64,000 nt of DNA from Paraburkholderia bannensis NBRC 103871 (GCF_000685015.1 NZ_BAYA01000009.1:62001-126000); one strand, 5' to 3'. Counted from the stretch's first letter, positions 35,194 through 44,528 are shown. Notes: a model not told the origin generated them from the letters alone. Translations and numbers: made by a program.

Positions 35194-36318
35194 TCAGTGG
35201 CCGGCGTCGGCCGCGCGCACGGGCACGGCCGCGCCGATGTCGGCGCTGGCTTCGGCGGAGCCGGACGGCGTCTTGTCGTCCGGAGCGCCGTGTTGCGTCT
35301 CACGGGTGCGCGAAACACGCGGTGCGATCGAAGTGGCCGAGGGCACGGCGTCGAAGCGGTCGGCTTTTTCAGCGACTTTCTCGACGCCCTTTTCTGCACC
35401 CTTCTCTGCGCCTTTGTCCTGCACATGCGCCGCGCGGATCACGGCGAGCGGCGCGGCCTCTGCGCCCGCTGCCGCAGCCGCGGCAGCGGCCCCCGCAACG
35501 GTCGTCGGACGCTCACCGCGCCCGCGGCGCTCCGGCGCCCGCAGGTCGAGCGCGCCTTGCACGCCCGTCACGCCCGGCACGACTTCGAGTTCGGCTTTCG
35601 GTGCACGCGCGCCCTTCGAGCGGCGCGGCTTGGCCACCAGCGCGGGCGCGGCCGCCATTACCTCGTCGAGCGCCTTCTTCGCGGCGGCCTGCTCGGCTGC
35701 GCGACGGCTCGCGCCCGAACCCGAGACCTTCACGTCGAGCTTGGGCACCGTGCATTCGACTTCGAACTGTTGATTGTGCGCCGCACCATGCGTCGCCACG
35801 ACCGTATAGGTGGGCAATGCGATCTTGTGGCCTTGCAGGTATTCCTGCAGCAGCGTCTTGGAATCCTTGCCGAGCGTGCGCGGGTCGATGTGATCGAGGA
35901 TCGGCACGTAAAGGCGCTTGATGACAGTCTGCGCAGCGTCGAAGCCGCCATCGAGGAAGATCGCGCCGAAGATGGCTTCGAGCGCATCCGCGAGGATCGA
36001 CGGACGGCGGAAGCCGCCGCTGCGCAGTTCGCCCTCGCCCAGACGCAGGCCATCGGCAATATTCAGGGCCTGAGCAATCTCATACAGCGACTGCTGCTTG
36101 ACCAGGTTCGCGCGCACGCGCGACAGGTCGCCTTCGTCCAGCTTGCCAAAACGTTGGAACAATAGGGCCGCCACCGCGCAATTCAGAACCGAATCACCGA
36201 GGAATTCGAGGCGTTCGTTATGCGTGGCACTGTGACTGCGGTGGGTGAGAGCCTGGCGCAACAATTCCGCATTGCGAAATTCATAGCGCAGCCGGCTTTC
36301 CAACGGAGATTGGGGCAT
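35194..36318 (-). CDS. rnc: Ribonuclease III with long C-terminal extension
   Basis: RNase III cuts double-stranded RNA, processing rRNA precursors and regulating mRNAs. The endonuclease domain (1-150) has the signature [11 protein letters not shown] with the acidic metal ligands at Glu38 and Asp42, and [16 protein letters not shown]. The double-stranded RNA-binding domain lies at about 153-223 ([11 protein letters not shown] to [15 protein letters not shown]). The remaining 150 residues are low in complexity: a basic patch ([12 protein letters not shown]), an Ala run and a [17 protein letters not shown] repeat at 303-319. E. coli RNase III ends at 226. Such tails occur in Burkholderia relatives, so this is not a sequencing artefact. 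Confidence 0.96.
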   Translation of the reverse strand: MPQSPLESRLRYEFRNAELLRQALTHRSHSATHNERLEFLGDSVLNCAVAALLFQRFGKLDEGDLSRVRANLVKQQSLYEIAQALNIADGLRLGEGELRSGGFRRPSILADALEAIFGAIFLDGGFDAAQTVIKRLYVPILDHIDPRTLGKDSKTLLQEYLQGHKIALPTYTVVATHGAAHNQQFEVECTVPKLDVKVSGSGASRRAAEQAAAKKALDEVMAAAPALVAKPRRSKGARAPKAELEVVPGVTGVQGALDLRAPERRGRGERPTTVAGAAAAAAAAGAEAAPLAVIRAAHVQDKGAEKGAEKGVEKVAEKADRFDAVPSATSIAPRVSRTRETQHGAPDDKTPSGSAEASADIGAAVPVRAADAGH

Positions 36319-36333
36319 GGGGAGAGTATAACG

Positions 36334-36371
36334 CGCCCGCCGCCCCCGGCGAAAACGCGGGGCGGCGGGCG
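36334..36371 (-). promoter_or_regulatory. 13-bp perfect GC hairpin ahead of rnc
   Basis: CGCCCGCCGCCCC (36334-36346) pairs with GGGGCGGCGGGCG (36359-36371) with a 12-nt loop. It lies in the 166-bp lepB-rnc gap, its near edge 15 bp upstream of the rnc start codon on the transcript strand. No T-run follows, so it is not a classical terminator. An RNase III processing site controlling rnc is plausible. Confidence 0.55.
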
Positions 36372-36484
36372 TAAAACCGTGATGAAGCGGCGTTGCCGCG
36401 GGTTCTTCAAGTAGCGCGCGAAGATGCGTGGCGCGTATCGATCGATGTGTTGATCAATCGGGACGCGCCGTTGCGCACGCCGCG

Positions 36485-37381
36485 TTACTCGAACGAACCG
36501 ATGCGCTTCAGGCTGCTGAAGTTCATCCAGATGAAGAACGCGCGGCCGACGATATTCGCGTCGGGCACGAAGCCCCAGTAGCGGCTGTCCGCGCTGTTGT
36601 CGCGGTTGTCGCCCATCATGAAGTAATGACCCGGCGGCACCTTGCAGATCTCGCCGCGCGCGTTGTACTGGCAGTTGTCGCGATACGGATAATCGTCCGC
36701 GCCGACGACGAACGGCGGCACAGCGGGGTTGTTCAGGATGTTGTTCTTGCGGCCGTTGCCGAGGTCTTCGGTGAACTGCTTCGCGTAACCGATGCGCTCT
36801 TCGTCGAAGTAATCGGCTTGCGGCGTTTCAGGCACCGGCTTGCCGTTGATCGTGAGCTGCTTGTCCTGGTACGCAACGACATCGCCCGGCAGGCCGATCA
36901 CACGCTTGATGTAATCGACCGACTCGTCCTTCGGATAGCGGAACACCACCACGTCGCCACGTTCGAGCGGACGGCCCGAGGTGACTTTCGTATTGGTGAT
37001 CGGCAGGCGGATGCCGTAGTCGAACTTGTTCACGAGGATGAAGTCGCCCACCAGCAGCGTCGGCACCATCGAGCCCGAAGGAATCTTGAACGGCTCCACG
37101 ACGAACGAACGCACGAGGAACACGACCAGGATGACCGGGAAGAAACTTGCCGTGTACTCGAGCCACCACGGCTGGCGCAGCTTTTCGTTACGCAGGTTCT
37201 GACGCGTGACGCTTGCGTTCTCGTCGGCGAAACGCTCGCCAACGCGTTGCTGTTGCCGGTCGAACTCGGCAACGGCTGCATCGGCGGCGAGGCGCCGGCG
37301 CGGCACGAAAACCAGCTTGTCTGCAACCCACGCGATGCCCGTCAAGATGACGAGCACAAAAAGGATCAGCGCAAAATTCAT
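36485..37381 (-). CDS. lepB: Signal peptidase I
   Basis: LepB removes signal peptides from exported proteins at the periplasmic face of the inner membrane. The 298-residue protein has two N-terminal membrane segments (about 3-26 and 78-95). The Ser/Lys dyad is visible: Ser104 in IPSGSMVPTL and Lys159 in DYIKRVIGLPGD. Also present are the box E motif GHYFMMGDNRDNSADSR and the C-terminal GFVPDANIVGRAF. A disulfide-type pair (NCQYNARGEIC) is seen as in E. coli. The gene is 21 bp after lepA. Confidence 0.98.
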   Translation of the reverse strand: MNFALILFVLVILTGIAWVADKLVFVPRRRLAADAAVAEFDRQQQRVGERFADENASVTRQNLRNEKLRQPWWLEYTASFFPVILVVFLVRSFVVEPFKIPSGSMVPTLLVGDFILVNKFDYGIRLPITNTKVTSGRPLERGDVVVFRYPKDESVDYIKRVIGLPGDVVAYQDKQLTINGKPVPETPQADYFDEERIGYAKQFTEDLGNGRKNNILNNPAVPPFVVGADDYPYRDNCQYNARGEICKVPPGHYFMMGDNRDNSADSRYWGFVPDANIVGRAFFIWMNFSSLKRIGSFE

Positions 37382-37402
37382 GTAGTGGTCCGTTGTTCGG
37401 GC

Positions 37403-39196
37403 TTATTTGTCTTCGACGCGCAGGATCGCGAGGAAGGCTTCCTGCGGAATTTCCACGGAGCCAACCTGCTTCATCCGTTTCTTGCCTTCCTTCTGCTTCT
37501 CGAGGAGCTTCTTCTTACGCGAGATGTCGCCGCCATAACACTTGGCCAGCACGTTCTTGCGCAGCGCCTTGATGTTCTCACGCGCGATGATATGCGCGCC
37601 GATCGCGGCCTGAATCGCCACGTCGTACATCTGGCGCGGAATGATCTCACGCATCTTCGCCGCCACTTCGCGGCCGCGATACTGCGACTGCGAACGGTGC
37701 ACGATGATGGACAGCGCATCGACCTTCTCGCTGTTGATCAGCATGTCGACCTTCACGACGTCCGCGTTGCGATATTCCTTGAACTCGTAGTCCATCGACG
37801 CATAGCCGCGCGACACCGACTTCAGGCGATCGAAGAAGTCGAGCACGATTTCCGCCATCGGGATTTCGTACGTGAGCTGCACCTGACGGCCGTGGTACTG
37901 CATGTTGATCTGGCTGCCGCGCTTCTGCGTACAGAGCGTGATCACCGAACCCACATAGTCCTGCGGCATGTACAGGTTCACGGTCACGATCGGCTCGCGG
38001 ATCTCGGCGATCCTCGAAGGCTCCGGCATTTTCGCCGGGTTCTCGACCTTGATCAGCGTGCCGTCGCCCTGCACGACTTCGTACACCACGGTCGGAGCCG
38101 TGGTGATGAGATCCATGTCGAACTCGCGCTCCAGACGCTCCTGCACGATTTCCATGTGCAGCAGGCCCAGGAAGCCGCAGCGGAAGCCGAAGCCCAGCGC
38201 CTGCGAGACTTCCGGTTCGTATTGCAGCGACGCGTCGTTGAGCTTGAGCTTTTCGAGCGATTCGCGCAGTGCGTCGTACTGGTTCGCTTCGACCGGATAC
38301 AGACCCGCGAACACCTGCGGCTTCACTTCCTTGAAGCCCGGCAGCGGTTCCGGCGCGGGACGGTTCACGAGCGTGACGGTATCGCCCACCTTGGTGGCGG
38401 CGAGTTCCTTGATGCCCGCGATGATGAAGCCCACCTGCCCCGCCGACAGCGAATCCAGGTTGCGCGACTTCGGCGCGAACACGCCGACGTGCTCGACCGG
38501 ATACTGTGCGCCCGTGGCCATCAGCTTGATCTTGTCCTTCGGACGCAGCGTGCCGTTGACGATACGCACGAGCATGACCACGCCGACGTAGTTGTCGAAC
38601 CACGAGTCGATGATCAGCGCCTGCAACGGCGCGTCCGGATCGCCCTTGGGCGGCGGCACATTGGCGATGATCGATTCGAGCACGTCGTCCACGCCGAGGC
38701 CGGTCTTCGCGCTGCAGCGCGTGGCGTCGGTCGCGTCGATGCCGATCACGTCCTCGATTTCCTCGATGGCGTTTTCGGGATTGGCGGCGGGCAGGTCGAT
38801 CTTGTTGAGAACCGGCACCACTTCGACGCCGAGTTCGATCGCCGTGTAGCAGTTCGCCACGGTCTGCGCTTCCACGCCCTGACTGGCGTCGACGACGAGC
38901 AGCGCGCCTTCGCACGCCGACAGCGAGCGGCTGACTTCGTAGGAGAAGTCGACGTGGCCCGGCGTGTCGATCAGGTTCAGGTTGTAGACCTTGCCGTCAC
39001 GTGCCTTGTACGTGAGGGCCGCGGTCTGCGCCTTGATCGTGATGCCGCGCTCGCGCTCGAGATCCATCGAGTCGAGCACCTGCGCTTCCATTTCGCGGTC
39101 GGACAAGCCACCGCACAGCTGGATGATGCGATCGGCGAGCGTCGACTTGCCATGGTCGATGTGCGCAATGATCGAGAAGTTACGAATATGATCCAT
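37403..39196 (-). CDS. lepA: Elongation factor 4 (LepA)
   Basis: LepA is a ribosome-binding GTPase implicated in translation initiation and 30S assembly. The 597-residue protein has G1 AHIDHGKST (11-19), [12 protein letters not shown] and NKIDLPAA, then domain II, the EF-G-like domains and the LepA-specific C-terminal domain. The conserved LepA element [22 protein letters not shown] is present. It is the first gene of a long operon (lepB, rnc, era, recO, pdxJ, acpS, nagZ). A TTGACA-like element (complement of 39292-39297) lies upstream but without a good -10 partner, so the operon may also depend on read-through from mucD and the glutaredoxin-like gene. Confidence 0.98.
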   Translation of the reverse strand: MDHIRNFSIIAHIDHGKSTLADRIIQLCGGLSDREMEAQVLDSMDLERERGITIKAQTAALTYKARDGKVYNLNLIDTPGHVDFSYEVSRSLSACEGALLVVDASQGVEAQTVANCYTAIELGVEVVPVLNKIDLPAANPENAIEEIEDVIGIDATDATRCSAKTGLGVDDVLESIIANVPPPKGDPDAPLQALIIDSWFDNYVGVVMLVRIVNGTLRPKDKIKLMATGAQYPVEHVGVFAPKSRNLDSLSAGQVGFIIAGIKELAATKVGDTVTLVNRPAPEPLPGFKEVKPQVFAGLYPVEANQYDALRESLEKLKLNDASLQYEPEVSQALGFGFRCGFLGLLHMEIVQERLEREFDMDLITTAPTVVYEVVQGDGTLIKVENPAKMPEPSRIAEIREPIVTVNLYMPQDYVGSVITLCTQKRGSQINMQYHGRQVQLTYEIPMAEIVLDFFDRLKSVSRGYASMDYEFKEYRNADVVKVDMLINSEKVDALSIIVHRSQSQYRGREVAAKMREIIPRQMYDVAIQAAIGAHIIARENIKALRKNVLAKCYGGDISRKKKLLEKQKEGKKRMKQVGSVEIPQEAFLAILRVEDK

Positions 39197-39382
39197 TCAG
39201 TACCGATCAAGCGAAAAAGGCGCGCCCCAACGACAAGCTGGGCACGCCTCGTAAACAGATGAAAAACCGAACTATTTTAGCCGAAAAGGGGTGTCAAGGG
39301 CTAACCCTGCTGTGAACTCACGCAGGTGTTGTGCCAGGGACGCCCCCTTGCTGCCGGACCGACGAGGGATTGAAAGCCTTCG

Positions 39383-39724
39383 TCAGGTTCCGCTCGGCGG
39401 CTTTTTCGGTACGTAAGGTGCTTCCGCGCTCAGGCCCAGCGTGGCGCGCACGCGCGCCTCGTCAAGCCGGTAGCGGCAGAGTTCGATGCCGTCGCACACC
39501 AGCACCGGCACGAGTTCGTCGTACCGCGCGACGAGTTCAGGGTCGGAATCGACATCGATCACGTCGAGACGCGCGCCCGCGGCCACTGCCAGCGGTTCAA
39601 GCGCTTCGCGCATGTCTTCGCACAGATGGCACCACGCCCGGCCGTACAGAACCAGATGCGCGCTCGCGCGCGCCACCGCGCGAGGCTGAGTGCCGGTCGA
39701 CGTACGCATCGGCGTGTTGGGCAT
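39383..39724 (-). CDS. Glutaredoxin-like (DUF836) thiol-disulfide protein
   Basis: This 113-residue thioredoxin-fold protein has a CHLC redox motif at Cys32-Cys35 in YGRAWCHLCEDMREAL. The cis-proline strand VPVLVCDG and C-terminal helix EARVRATLGLS follow, as in the DUF836/glutaredoxin-like family. It sits between mucD and lepA, an arrangement shared by related genomes. Its substrate is unknown. The first 20 residues are non-conserved and an internal start is possible. Confidence 0.88.
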   Translation of the reverse strand: MPNTPMRTSTGTQPRAVARASAHLVLYGRAWCHLCEDMREALEPLAVAAGARLDVIDVDSDPELVARYDELVPVLVCDGIELCRYRLDEARVRATLGLSAEAPYVPKKPPSGT

Positions 39725-39793
39725 GGTGCTGACTCGCTTTTTTGCTAATGCTTGTGGCTGCTTGCGGCTGCTCGCGGCTTCTACTTGCTGCGG

Positions 39794-41329
39794 TTACTTC
39801 TGCGCCGGCCCGCGCGGGCGGATCGGCACGAACTGCGTATTGTCGCCACGACGCACGAGAATCGCCACCATCTTTTGCGGATCCAGATGCGAACTCACGT
39901 CCTGGAACTGCTTCGCATTGGCGATATCGGTGTCGCCCACGCGCAGGATGATGTCGCCCTTTTGCAGGCCGGCACGCGCCGCAGGGCCGTCCACCGAATC
40001 GACCACCACGCCGCCCTTGATCTTGAGCTGGGCCAGCTGATCGGCCGGAATGTCCGTCACCGACAGGCCCAGCGCATTCGCCGCACGCGGCTTCGGCTCC
40101 GGCGCCTTCTTCGGGTCGGCCTTCGCGCCCTTGTCCGCCTGCATCTCCGCAATCGTGATCGGCAGGTCGCGCGTCTGGCCCTTGCGCCAGACCGTCACGG
40201 TCGCCTTGGTGCCCGGCTTGGTGTCGCCCACCATGCGCGGCAAATCGGTCGCGGTATCCACGGACTGGCCGTTGAACTTCAGGATGATATCGCCCGGCTG
40301 GATGCCCGCCTTTTCCGCGGGGCCGCCCGGCTCGACGCTCGATACCAGCGCGCCCTGCGCCTTGGGCAGACCGAGCGAATCGGCCACGTCCTTCGTGACT
40401 TCGCCAATCGCCACGGCGATGCGGCCGCGCGTGACCTTGCCGGTCGTCTTGAGCTGATCCGCCACGCGCATCGCCTCGTCGATCGGAATGGCGAACGAGA
40501 TGCCCATGAAGCCGCCCGTGCGGCTATAGATCTGCGAGTTGATGCCGATGACCTCGCCCTGCATGTTGATGAGCGGGCCGCCTGAGTTGCCGGGGTTCAC
40601 GGCCACGTCGGTCTGGATGAACGGCAGATAGTCGCCCGTGTCGCGGCCCTTGGCGCTCACGATGCCCGCGGTCACGGTGTTCTCAAGGCCGAACGGCGAA
40701 CCGATCGCCACGACCCACTCGCCCACGCGCACCTTGTTCGAATCGCCGACGTTCACAGCCGGCAGATTGTTCGCCTGGATCTTGACCACGGCCACGTCGG
40801 TGCGATCGTCAACGCCGATCAGCTTGGCCTTGAATTCGCGCTTGTCGGTGAGCGTGACGTAGATGCTGTCCGCGTCGTCCACGACGTGCGCGTTGGTCAT
40901 GACGTAGCCGTCGCTCGTCATGATGAAGCCAGAACCAACGCCGCTGTTCTGTTCGCTGTCGCTACCGCTGTCGGGGCCCGAATCCTGACCGCCCTGGCCA
41001 CCCTGACCGCCCTGCCCGCCGCGCGGCGTTTGCCCGCGGCCTTGCGGCGCCTGGCCCTGAGGGCCCTGCGGCAGCGGAATGCCGAAAAAGCGACGGAAGA
41101 ATTCCGACATGTCGCCGTTGTCCATTCCCGGCGGCAGGCTCCCGCTCTGCGACAGCGACACGCGCGTGGTGGTGCGGATATTGACCACCGACGGGCCCAC
41201 CTTGTCCACAAGGTCGGTGAAGTCCGGCAAATTGGCGGCAGGCGCGGCCGATGCCACGTGCGGGGCGAACGGCAGGCACACCGCCACCACCGCGGCAGCG
41301 AAGAATTTGCGCAGCGGGAGGATCGTCAT
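39794..41329 (-). CDS. mucD: Periplasmic serine protease MucD/DegP (HtrA family)
   Basis: This is a protease and chaperone for misfolded envelope proteins, under sigma-E control in relatives. The 511-residue protein has a signal peptide (about 1-28, ending HVASA), the trypsin-like domain with catalytic triad His148 (TNAHVVDD), Asp178 (DDRTDVAVVKI) and Ser249 (NPGNSGGPLIN), and two PDZ domains (about 300-390 and 425-500). A Gly/Gln-rich loop at about 85-130 (QGPQGQAPQGRG and GGQGGQGGQGG) corresponds to the LA loop. It is the last gene of rpoE-rseA-rseB-mucD, 20 bp after rseB. The start MTILPLRKFF is the first that gives a proper signal peptide. Confidence 0.96.
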   Translation of the reverse strand: MTILPLRKFFAAAVVAVCLPFAPHVASAAPAANLPDFTDLVDKVGPSVVNIRTTTRVSLSQSGSLPPGMDNGDMSEFFRRFFGIPLPQGPQGQAPQGRGQTPRGGQGGQGGQGGQDSGPDSGSDSEQNSGVGSGFIMTSDGYVMTNAHVVDDADSIYVTLTDKREFKAKLIGVDDRTDVAVVKIQANNLPAVNVGDSNKVRVGEWVVAIGSPFGLENTVTAGIVSAKGRDTGDYLPFIQTDVAVNPGNSGGPLINMQGEVIGINSQIYSRTGGFMGISFAIPIDEAMRVADQLKTTGKVTRGRIAVAIGEVTKDVADSLGLPKAQGALVSSVEPGGPAEKAGIQPGDIILKFNGQSVDTATDLPRMVGDTKPGTKATVTVWRKGQTRDLPITIAEMQADKGAKADPKKAPEPKPRAANALGLSVTDIPADQLAQLKIKGGVVVDSVDGPAARAGLQKGDIILRVGDTDIANAKQFQDVSSHLDPQKMVAILVRRGDNTQFVPIRPRGPAQK

Positions 41330-41349
41330 ATCGTATTCGGCCGAAGGAG

Positions 41350-42429
41350 TTACTTGGGAGCCTTGTATTCTATGGCAGACGCGAATTGCTGCAACGTGGC
41401 CTGGGGCACTTCGCCGAGCAAAGTGATCCAGTAATCGCCGCTGCGCTTCACCAGCACGTGCGTCGCGCCGTTGCTGCCCGCGCCTTCCTTGCGGCTGTTG
41501 TGCTCGACCGGCTCGACGAACACCGACACGGCGGACAGGCCATCCGAGAACACCGCCTGATCGACCGGGATCGGCGGTTCGCTCGCGTCGCGCGCGGCCA
41601 TCGGGCGGCGCAGCTCGCGGATCTTGACGAAGCCCGGCACGGTCTGCGCGAAAGTCCAGCCCTGTGCTTCCATATCGACGCTTTGCAGCGGCGGGCGCAC
41701 CACCGTCCAGCCAGCGGTATTGCGCATGCCGGCCGCGATCGGCGCCTTGTCCACCGGCACGCCAATGTTCACCTGCGTAAACGACAGCTGCTGGAGCACC
41801 TGGCCGTTCGACGGATCGAGCGTCTGCGAGCGCAGCAGCAGGCCCGTCTTCGCGTCCGCCCACAGCTTGTAGGCGAAGCGGTAAGCGTCCTTGGGATCGA
41901 GTTCGATGACCTGACTGTCGATGCCGGCGACACGGTCAGTGCCGAGCATCTTCGGGTCGTAGACGGACAGCACCTGGTCGCCGCTCGTGGCGAGCAGCGC
42001 CGGGAAGGCGTCCTTGTTCTGGCGCTTTTCGACGACGCAGAGCTTGCGCTCCGGCACGAAGGTGTAGAGATCGTCGTTATGGCGCAACATCTTGCGCGGC
42101 TTGCCGTCGAGGCTTTCGAGCTGCTCGAACTCGCCGTCGCCCTTGGTCGCGTAATGCGTGATGCGCGACGACTGCACGAAGTTGCCGCGCTGATAGACAA
42201 AGGTGCCGATGTAGTTTTGCTGCTGGGCGGCCTGCTGGATGCGGTCGAGCCACTGCGAGGCGCTCTGGCGCGTGGCCGGATCCGTCACGGAAGCCGCCGA
42301 CGCGCCTTGTGCGTGCGCACGCGTGGCGGCAGACAGAGCGGTGAACATCACGGCTGCGCAGCACAGGAATGCCGGCAACCGCCCCCAGAATGTATTGTTA
42401 TTCAACCGCAATGTCTGCATCAGACTCAC
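41350..42429 (-). CDS. rseB: Sigma-E regulatory protein RseB/MucB
   Basis: RseB is a periplasmic protein that binds RseA and shields it from proteolysis, releasing it on sensing mislocalised lipoproteins or LPS. The 359-residue protein has an N-terminal signal (ending ATRAHAQ), the LolA/LppX-like lipid-binding fold starting QSASQWLDRIQQAAQQQNY and GTFVYQRGNFVQSSRITH, and a C-terminal MucB_RseB domain ending with RSGDYWITLLGEVP. A GTG start overlaps the rseA stop (GTGA); an in-frame ATG lies 9 bp later and is an alternative. Confidence 0.95.
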   Translation of the reverse strand: MSLMQTLRLNNNTFWGRLPAFLCCAAVMFTALSAATRAHAQGASAASVTDPATRQSASQWLDRIQQAAQQQNYIGTFVYQRGNFVQSSRITHYATKGDGEFEQLESLDGKPRKMLRHNDDLYTFVPERKLCVVEKRQNKDAFPALLATSGDQVLSVYDPKMLGTDRVAGIDSQVIELDPKDAYRFAYKLWADAKTGLLLRSQTLDPSNGQVLQQLSFTQVNIGVPVDKAPIAAGMRNTAGWTVVRPPLQSVDMEAQGWTFAQTVPGFVKIRELRRPMAARDASEPPIPVDQAVFSDGLSAVSVFVEPVEHNSRKEGAGSNGATHVLVKRSGDYWITLLGEVPQATLQQFASAIEYKAPK

Positions 42430-43100
42430 TGGCCTTGCGTGGTAAGGGCGGCAGATCGGATCAGCGGCATGGAATCCGACATGACCGGCTGCTGTGCGAA
42501 CTGCTGATGTGCTTCGAGATACGCGTCCAGACGCGCGTCACGGATGATATTGCCGTCCTGAACCGCCGCGGCCGTCTGCACGGGCACGGTGTTCATGGCC
42601 ACGCGCTGGACATTGTCGCCCGCCGGTTGCAGCGCCGCGATCTGCGAGCCGCCGGCCATGCCGACGCCGCGCATTTGCGGCACGACGATCCACGTCAACG
42701 TGGCGGCCGCAGCGGCCACCGCCAGCGACGGCACCACACGACGACGCAGCGACAGGATACGCGCGACGCGGCCGTTGTGCGTGCTCGCGACGGTGTCCGC
42801 TGCCACGGCGGCAGGCGCCAGCACGTGCGGCTCCGCCTCGAAGCGCGCGGCGAACCCCGCCATGAACGACTGGCTCGCGGCCGGGCTCATCGCCAGGTCG
42901 TCCGAGCGCAGCGCGTCGCCGATCAGGTGATACGCCGACCAGACCTTGCGGTCTTCGTCGTCGAGTCCAGAAAAAATAGCGTTCAGATGCGCCTGCGTGT
43001 CCGCTTCCTTCGCGAATTCATTGGCGAATTCGCCGTCGACGAAGGCGGACAGACGCTCGCCGTGCGAGCTTGACACCGATTGCATCGAAACCGACCCCAT
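42426..43100 (-). CDS. rseA: Anti-sigma-E factor RseA
   Basis: RseA is a single-pass inner-membrane protein whose cytoplasmic N-terminus sequesters RpoE; regulated proteolysis frees the sigma factor. The 224-residue protein shows the anti-sigma domain (GERLSAFVDGEFAN, then RKVWSAYHLIGDALRS), one transmembrane segment (about 125-145, VVPSLAVAAAAATLTWIVV) and a periplasmic tail that ends LDAYLEAHQQFAQ. The start at MGSVSMQSVSSSHGERL was preferred because GGAG lies 4 nt upstream; another ATG 12 bp earlier has its ribosome site too close. It is 84 bp downstream of rpoE. Confidence 0.94.
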   Translation of the reverse strand: MGSVSMQSVSSSHGERLSAFVDGEFANEFAKEADTQAHLNAIFSGLDDEDRKVWSAYHLIGDALRSDDLAMSPAASQSFMAGFAARFEAEPHVLAPAAVAADTVASTHNGRVARILSLRRRVVPSLAVAAAAATLTWIVVPQMRGVGMAGGSQIAALQPAGDNVQRVAMNTVPVQTAAAVQDGNIIRDARLDAYLEAHQQFAQQPVMSDSMPLIRSAALTTQGQ

Positions 43101-43184
43101 GATGCTCCCCATTTCCTTACAGAGCCCCGCAGTGACACACTCACTTTAGTGACTTGCGTCCGTACCCGGCGCGAACGTGGCTTT

Positions 43185-43784
43185 TTACCAGCGCTTGCCT
43201 TCCGGTGTGTCCAGCAGCGGACGCAATTTTGCCGCAATGGCTTCGCGAGCGCGGAAAATTCGCGACCTGACGGTGCCGATAGGGCAGTTCATCATTTCCG
43301 CGATTTCCTCGTAGCTCAAACCTTCAATTTCCCGAAGAGTAATGGCGGTGCGCAGTTCTTCCGGTAGAACCGCCATGGCAGCGTTGACCGTCTGGGCGAT
43401 CTGCTTGCTCATCAACATCGACTCGGGCGTGTTGATATCCCTTAGTTGATCGGCGTCCGAGAAAGTTTCAGCTTCTTCTGCATCTGCTTCGGTCGAAGTG
43501 GGGGCGCGTCTTCCCTGGGTCGCAAGGTAGTTCTTCGCCGTATTGACCGCAATCCGGTACAACCACGTATAGAAAGCGGATTCGCCACGGAACTGCGGCA
43601 GCGCCCGGTACGCCTTGATGAAGGCGTCCTGGGCCACGTCCTCGACCTCGGCGGGGTCCCGCACGAGGCGCGAGATCAGACGGATGATCTTGCGGTGGTA
43701 CTTGGAGACCAGCAGTTCGAACGCGGCCTTGTCACCCTTTTGCACGCGCTCGACCAGCACCTGGTCAATTTCTTTTTCGCTCAC
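43185..43784 (-). CDS. rpoE: RNA polymerase sigma-E factor (ECF, envelope stress)
   Basis: RpoE directs polymerase to envelope-stress promoters. The 199-residue protein has region 2 (FELLVSKYHRKIIRLISRLV, DPAEVEDVAQDAFIKAYRAL, FYTWLYRIAVNTAKNY) and region 4 (LPEELRTAITLREIEGLSYEEIAEMMNC, then GTVRSRIFRAREAI). It is the first gene of rpoE-rseA-rseB-mucD. I could not identify a clear sigma-E type autoregulatory promoter, but a periodic GTTAC/GTAAC array lies 68-99 bp upstream. Confidence 0.98.
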   Translation of the reverse strand: MSEKEIDQVLVERVQKGDKAAFELLVSKYHRKIIRLISRLVRDPAEVEDVAQDAFIKAYRALPQFRGESAFYTWLYRIAVNTAKNYLATQGRRAPTSTEADAEEAETFSDADQLRDINTPESMLMSKQIAQTVNAAMAVLPEELRTAITLREIEGLSYEEIAEMMNCPIGTVRSRIFRAREAIAAKLRPLLDTPEGKRW

Positions 43785-43851
43785 CTGAAAAGTCCGTTAG
43801 CTCATGAAGTGGACGCGGGGCCTCATTGTAGCGTCACCGCCAGGGCACCAC

Positions 43852-43883
43852 GTTACGCGCGTAACAGCGGTTACAGTCTTTAC
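43852..43883. promoter_or_regulatory. Periodic GTTAC/GTAAC half-site array upstream of rpoE
   Basis: GTTAC (43852-43856), GTAAC (43861-43865), GTTAC (43870-43874) and TTTAC (43879-43883) recur every 9 bp with 4-bp spacers. The first two form a 14-bp perfect palindrome, and the second and third form another inverted pair. It lies 68-99 bp upstream of the rpoE start codon. Confidence 0.5.
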
Positions 43884-43997
43884 AGCACACCGCTGGAGGT
43901 GGAACTGGACTAAATGGGGACGCCCTGCCCAAGCGCAAGAGGCAAACAGAAACAGGAAGGAAAAAGCGCAGGAAATTCGCGTTGTTCGCTGCGCTTT

Positions 43998-44510
43998 TCA
44001 GCGCCCGGACGCGCTGCGCGCGGCCACCGCGAGCAGGCGGAACGACTCGGCATCGAGCGAATCGGCGGCAATGAGGATGCTGCAGCGGCGGCCGCCCGCC
44101 TCGACCACGAGCGAAAGCAAGGCCCCGCCCCACTGGGCTGCGCCAATCGGGCGCCCGTCTACGAGACAGCTTCCCGAGCGAGAAAACGCTGCGAGGCGAT
44201 CGATCCCGATTTCGATGAAAGCCGGCTGCGTGCGGCGCCAGGCGGTGAAAGCGAGCCCGCCCGCCGCACCCAATGCGAGCGCGGGCGGCAACGCCCGCCA
44301 CAAGCCGAGCCACTGCGCAAGCGTCGTATAGAACGCCAGCGAGGCAATCAAGATACCGGCAAGGAGCAGAGCCTGAAGCACCCAGGACGGGCGCAAGGCA
44401 ATACGTGGCGGACGCGGCGCATGCATGCGCCGCGCAGCAGAAAGAGAGTCGCGGCCGGCCGGCGCAAGCTGCTGCGCCGGCACGGCCGCTGTGTCGCTCG
44501 AGGCGATCAC
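43998..44510 (-). CDS. Small membrane protein, YgfX-like topology
   Basis: This 170-residue protein has a polar N-terminus of about 40 residues and a transmembrane hairpin (about 44-63 VLQALLLAGILIASLAFYTT and 72-88). A C-terminal domain of 70 residues ends with SILIAADSLDAESFRLLAV. That last motif and the two-helix topology resemble YgfX (CptA), the partner of SdhE-type proteins, but no such partner is adjacent. It lies between fabF and rpoE. Function is unknown; the family assignment is tentative. Confidence 0.7.
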   Translation of the reverse strand: MIASSDTAAVPAQQLAPAGRDSLSAARRMHAPRPPRIALRPSWVLQALLLAGILIASLAFYTTLAQWLGLWRALPPALALGAAGGLAFTAWRRTQPAFIEIGIDRLAAFSRSGSCLVDGRPIGAAQWGGALLSLVVEAGGRRCSILIAADSLDAESFRLLAVAARSASGR

Positions 44511-44528
44511 GTCAGACTCGCTGGCGTC

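Noticed and set aside
36428..39262. A 944-codon open frame on the plus strand opposite lepA and lepB
   Set aside because: It is antisense to conserved genes, with no domains, no ribosome site and His/Arg/Asp-rich shadow composition.
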